DNA from: Culex pipiens pallens | Lineage: Eukaryota; Arthropoda; Insecta; Diptera; Culicidae | Direction of reading: 5' to 3' | DNA length: 64,000 bases | NCBI RefSeq assembly: GCF_016801865.2 | Contig: NC_068938.1 | Location: 222,844,663-222,908,662 of the forward strand | In this document: piece by piece, positions 61,181 to 64,000 of the stretch | How positions within the stretch are numbered: the first letter of the stretch is position 1 | Layout of the letters: each line of letters opens with the position of its first letter | Program-made: the position numbers and the translations under genes | The notes under the pieces: model-generated | The model's input: the letters and a program-made list of their open reading frames with translations, nothing else | Databases searched by the model: none | What the model was told of the DNA's origin: nothing

Positions 61181-62143
61181 TCAATGCCGATGCAGCATCC
61201 GCACCCGTCGACGCATCTCCGTCGGCGATCCGTTGGCGTGTTTGACCATGTCACCGTCACCCCGGTCGGCCAGCCCGAACGAATCCATCGACGGACGTCG
61301 CAGCAGATGCTTCCCACCGCCGCCTGGTAGGCTCGGTCTGGCCAGGGACGATACCGCTGACGGTGGCTGGACCAGTCCAATGGGGACGGATTGTCGGCGC
61401 AGAAGGGGTGGCGGAGGTGGTTTGGTGTCCAGGTCTTCCTTGGTGGCGGGGCGGAACGGGGGCGGGTAGTTGGTCTCGTCGATCGAGCGGTTGATGCTCA
61501 TCGAGGGTTGCGAGCAGTGCTGCTTCATCATGCGGAACTGCTTCTGCTTTTCGCGGATTAGGGCCTGGTAGTTTTGTAGGGAGAGGCGGCGGATGTTTTC
61601 TTGGCGGCGAGGGTTGGCCCGGATGTGTTTGGCGATGTCTACGCCGGCGGCGATGATCAGGATGATGAGCACGGAGAGAAATACGTACATTGAAGAGTTG
61701 GATTGGGCTAGGTTTGGATCGATGAGGGGTTGGCGGGCCTTCTTTGGGGATAGCAACTCTTCCATGATGTGGAACCGTTTGAGCTCGTGCTCGTTTGTAT
61801 GTTTTGCAGGGTAAAACACCTCCATGTCACGACACTTGGCTGGGAATTCTTTCAGCATTCGATCGAGCAGTGAGTCAGCGTTGGAAAATCTGCGCTGGAA
61901 TTCCGCTTCGATCTTGTCGGCGTAGTAATCTCCCGGGTACATGATTGACGCTTCTTCGTCCAACGTGGTCTCACGGCGATGCAGTTGATACGAGGACAGC
62001 TTTTGTGGACCGCCACGCATCTTGGCCCGTACCGAGGCTTCCCGTTCGCGGGCTTGGTGGATTTTGTTCTTGTAGAAATTTACTACCACCATGAACAGGA
62101 TGAAGGTCACACAGGAGTACAAGTGTTTGTAGCCGGATGACAT
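61181..62143 (-). CDS. Unnamed two-pass membrane protein, 320 residues
   Basis: I do not recognise this protein. It has two hydrophobic segments: residues about 9-23 (CVTFILFMVVVNFY), and about 151-170 (YVFLSVLIILIIAAGVD). Between them is a charged stretch of about 125 residues, with FPAKCRDMEVFYPAKHTNEH. The tail is basic and Pro/Ser-rich (LDTKPPPPPLLRRQSV, LLRRPSMDSFG), with RRxS sites that could be phosphorylated by basophilic kinases. GT/AG signals at 62218 and 62152 suggest a 67-base intron in the 5' UTR just before the ATG. The single long frame, GC-rich codons and splice context make it a real gene. Location in a membrane is inferred; function is unknown. Confidence 0.75.
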   Translation of the reverse strand: MSSGYKHLYSCVTFILFMVVVNFYKNKIHQAREREASVRAKMRGGPQKLSSYQLHRRETTLDEEASIMYPGDYYADKIEAEFQRRFSNADSLLDRMLKEFPAKCRDMEVFYPAKHTNEHELKRFHIMEELLSPKKARQPLIDPNLAQSNSSMYVFLSVLIILIIAAGVDIAKHIRANPRRQENIRRLSLQNYQALIREKQKQFRMMKQHCSQPSMSINRSIDETNYPPPFRPATKEDLDTKPPPPPLLRRQSVPIGLVQPPSAVSSLARPSLPGGGGKHLLRRPSMDSFGLADRGDGDMVKHANGSPTEMRRRVRMLHRH

Positions 62144-62151
62144 TGTCGAAG

Positions 62152-62218
62152 CTAGAGAAAATGACTCGCTTTAAAATGTGATACATTTTTCATGTTGAAC
62201 TTGAACGCTCTCGCTTAC
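62152..62218 (-). other. Putative 67-base 5' UTR intron
   Basis: On the minus strand a GTAAGCG donor at 62218 and a TTTTCTCTAG acceptor at 62152 lie a few bases before the ATG at 62143. The size is typical of small mosquito introns. Confidence 0.5.
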
Positions 62219-62399
62219 CCAGTGGAATAAACCCGGTGAAGTGAAAAGAAAAATAATCGATATCTCTCGTTCAATCGGCAGCCCAGCAAAGATAAGCAAC
62301 CACCGTGAAAAAAGCAAATCACACCAAAACCTTGTTCTATTTCTTCTCCTGCAATCTCAAAAGCTACTAGACGCAATCTAGTAGTCGGTGCGAGGTCTC

Positions 62400-62924
62400 A
62401 AAACTGTTACGCTGCCACACCACACAGACCTCCAGCCAGTAGGCGTGGGAAAACTCCACTCTGCAAAACAGGTGTTTTCGTAGCGGCTGCGGTTTGTTGT
62501 GATGCTGCCTACTTAGATGGACGCGACTTGTGGTTTACCGGAGAAGGAGTGTTTTTGTCCGGGTTTTGTTCCGTCTGCTTTGTGGTGTGGTGGCGACGGG
62601 CATGCGCGGTTTGATCCTTGGAAAGGGATGAACTCCAAGGTCGTCGCCATCCAGCACAACAAACCTCTAGCACACAGTGTTGCGACCTGGGAACACTGGC
62701 GGTTTGGTAACCGCTTGCTACCTGCGGCTCATGACTGTCAGCCATCTGACAGCTTCTTCGATGTCATCCAACAACAACAATGCGATGTCACTCCCAGCTT
62801 CCGGGCCCATTCTGTATTTATCTTTGCGACTGAATAAACGTGTTTTATAGTTCTTAATTAAATTGCACGCGTCTTTCTTGTGGTCTCGGTGGTGGTCCAC
62901 CCCGAGACCACCAGTTCGTAAAAG
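62400..62924 (+). mobile_element. Probable LTR of a retrotransposon (left limit uncertain)
   Basis: The right part has an AATAAA at about 62834, then a 10-base-stem hairpin (GTGGTCTCGG and CCGAGACCAC, 62879-62911), and stops at a primer-binding-type TGGCGAC. I could not fix the left boundary, and the other LTR would be outside the window. Confidence 0.4.
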
Positions 62925-62942
62925 TGGCGACGATAGCCGGAA
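62925..62942 (+). other. Putative primer binding site
   Basis: TGGCGACGATAGCCGG follows the proposed LTR. TGGCGAC is the usual start of tRNA-primed insect retrotransposon PBSs; the particular tRNA is not identified. Confidence 0.4.
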
Positions 62943-63004
62943 ATTTTTTTAGTATTGATCAATTATCACTAAAAATTTTACCCGCGCGTGAACGAGGCAG
63001 CGGA

Positions 63005-64000
63005 ATGTCGATCTCCACCGACCACGGGCAGCAGCAGGATGATCCACGAAGTGGCTGGCTGGTGCTTCCTGTCCAACAGTCGTCCTCCCCAAGAACACCA
63101 CACGGCCAGCAGCCGCCGTCGTTTGTTAGTTGGGACGACCTTGATGCACCTGCGAAGCAGCCGCTGTTCGATTATCGCCCACAAGGTGGCCCGGAGTGCG
63201 AAGGACGTTCGCTGCCAACACCCGAAGAGCTGTTCCGCCGTCGCTTGCCCAAGCAGGACCAATTAATCAACGGCAAGTCGGAGCAGCAACACACGACCTT
63301 CGCGGCAACAGCGCCGCACATGGAAGGCGCGATGGCGGCCAATGCAGCGTCATCATCGGCTCCCCAGCAAGCAGATCGAGAGTTTGAGGTTAGGTCGAAC
63401 TCGTGTGAAAAGATGCCGTGCCATGAAGCCAGCAAGCAGGAATTTGCCGGAGACTGGGTGATCAAGTGTCAAAGCTCTTACTACAGCGAGGAAGGACACC
63501 AGGTTGATACCAAGCAGTCTCGGAATTCAGTCTGGGAAAGGTGGCACACGACGGCATACACCATCAAGCGAGTGGGAGCCCGGTTCGATCACCAGTGGCT
63601 GAACAAGCTGTGCCGGATTCCAAAGCCGCAGATCAGCCCGATTTCGTACCATCTGCTGGGGGCATCGTCGGCAACTGGCGCATACCGGAAAGCGTCTCCG
63701 AGCGACGAAGCAGGTCCCTCGGATTTCACCGGTTTTGTATCGCCAAAGCCAAGCTCACCATTAAGGAACGTCCTCGTCAAGAACCAGATCAAGTCTCCGA
63801 GCAGCACCTCCGTCTCGGACCAGACCCAGTGGACAACAACGTCACCATTTCTCAACTGCCGAACGGATTCGCAGTCCCCGAAGCTATCAACCAGGAAACC
63901 AGAAAAAGCCATCCAACCGGATCGCGACTGTCTGGTCGTCAACTATGCCGTAGTTAGCCGTACCGTCAAGTCCAGCAAACGCACCAGGCCCTCCGCAGCG
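63005..64000 (+). CDS. Gag-like ORF, open to the end of the window (partial)
   Basis: Starting at ATG 63005 the frame stays open for 332 codons to the last base and clearly continues. It begins MSISTDHGQQQDDPRSGW and is rich in Gln, Ser, Pro and Lys/Arg, without membrane segments or zinc knuckles so far. Its place 80 bases after the putative primer binding site is what a retrotransposon gag would have. No domain is recognised, so a host exon remains possible. Overlapping frames at 63541 and on the minus strand are shadows. Confidence 0.5.
   Translation, partial: MSISTDHGQQQDDPRSGWLVLPVQQSSSPRTPHGQQPPSFVSWDDLDAPAKQPLFDYRPQGGPECEGRSLPTPEELFRRRLPKQDQLINGKSEQQHTTFAATAPHMEGAMAANAASSSAPQQADREFEVRSNSCEKMPCHEASKQEFAGDWVIKCQSSYYSEEGHQVDTKQSRNSVWERWHTTAYTIKRVGARFDHQWLNKLCRIPKPQISPISYHLLGASSATGAYRKASPSDEAGPSDFTGFVSPKPSSPLRNVLVKNQIKSPSSTSVSDQTQWTTTSPFLNCRTDSQSPKLSTRKPEKAIQPDRDCLVVNYAVVSRTVKSSKRTRPSAA

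Overview
The window looks like nuclear DNA of a culicine mosquito, most likely Culex. It has small spliced introns, arthropod core promoters, very many MITEs, SINEs and non-LTR remnants, an insect dacapo-type CDK inhibitor, and three genes of a small secreted salivary family that I recall as Culex-restricted (the family assignment is from memory). Only about six or seven host genes can be supported in 64 kb; most of the rest is transposon-derived.

Layout. 1.3-2.4 kb holds two coding exons of a dacapo/p27-like CDK inhibitor (minus strand) with a short gene-free upstream region. 4.9-22 kb is dominated by a giant inverted repeat: two 6,432-bp arms (4855-11286 and 15526-21957) that mirror each other base for base with no net length change, 4.2 kb apart. 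Each arm appears to be a complete copy of a composite transposable element bounded by GACAAAGAACTTTGT inverted motifs. It carries arrays of a 141-bp satellite, strong TATA/Inr/DPE core promoters and a 2-kb foldback element. The spacer holds a non-LTR-type insertion with a clear 22-bp target duplication, a MITE and a 171-bp palindrome. The right arm seems to be nested in an older, poly(A)-tailed insertion flanked by a 21-bp direct repeat.

29.9-35.9 kb is a third, diverged copy of the same element family. It carries a related 141-bp satellite under a TATA + TCATTC initiator and, unlike the other two, five tandem copies of a ~545-bp unit. The minus strand of each unit has a histone-mRNA-like 3' stem-loop followed at the proper distance by an AAAGAG histone downstream element. 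I found no report in memory of such an arrangement, and consider it and the giant inverted repeat the best candidates for something undescribed.

36-49 kb is gene-poor and filled with MITEs (a TGCCTTTCCTCA family, pogo-like elements, AGGGGAAATATACCC elements, foldbacks).

49.4-59.4 kb is PAN2, the catalytic subunit of the PAN2-PAN3 deadenylase, in four exons (1,267 codons). Its 6-kb second intron contains three intact small secreted beta-trefoil genes: two of them (52.9 and 56.5 kb) form an inverted duplication that includes promoter and 3' end, the third (57.5 kb) is a diverged paralogue. All three share a TATAAATA box and an ATCACAGTTCA initiator, which suggests common regulation, presumably salivary. 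61.2-62.2 kb is an unnamed two-pass membrane protein gene. The window ends in the 5' part of what looks like an LTR retrotransposon (LTR end, primer binding site, and a gag-like ORF open to the last base).
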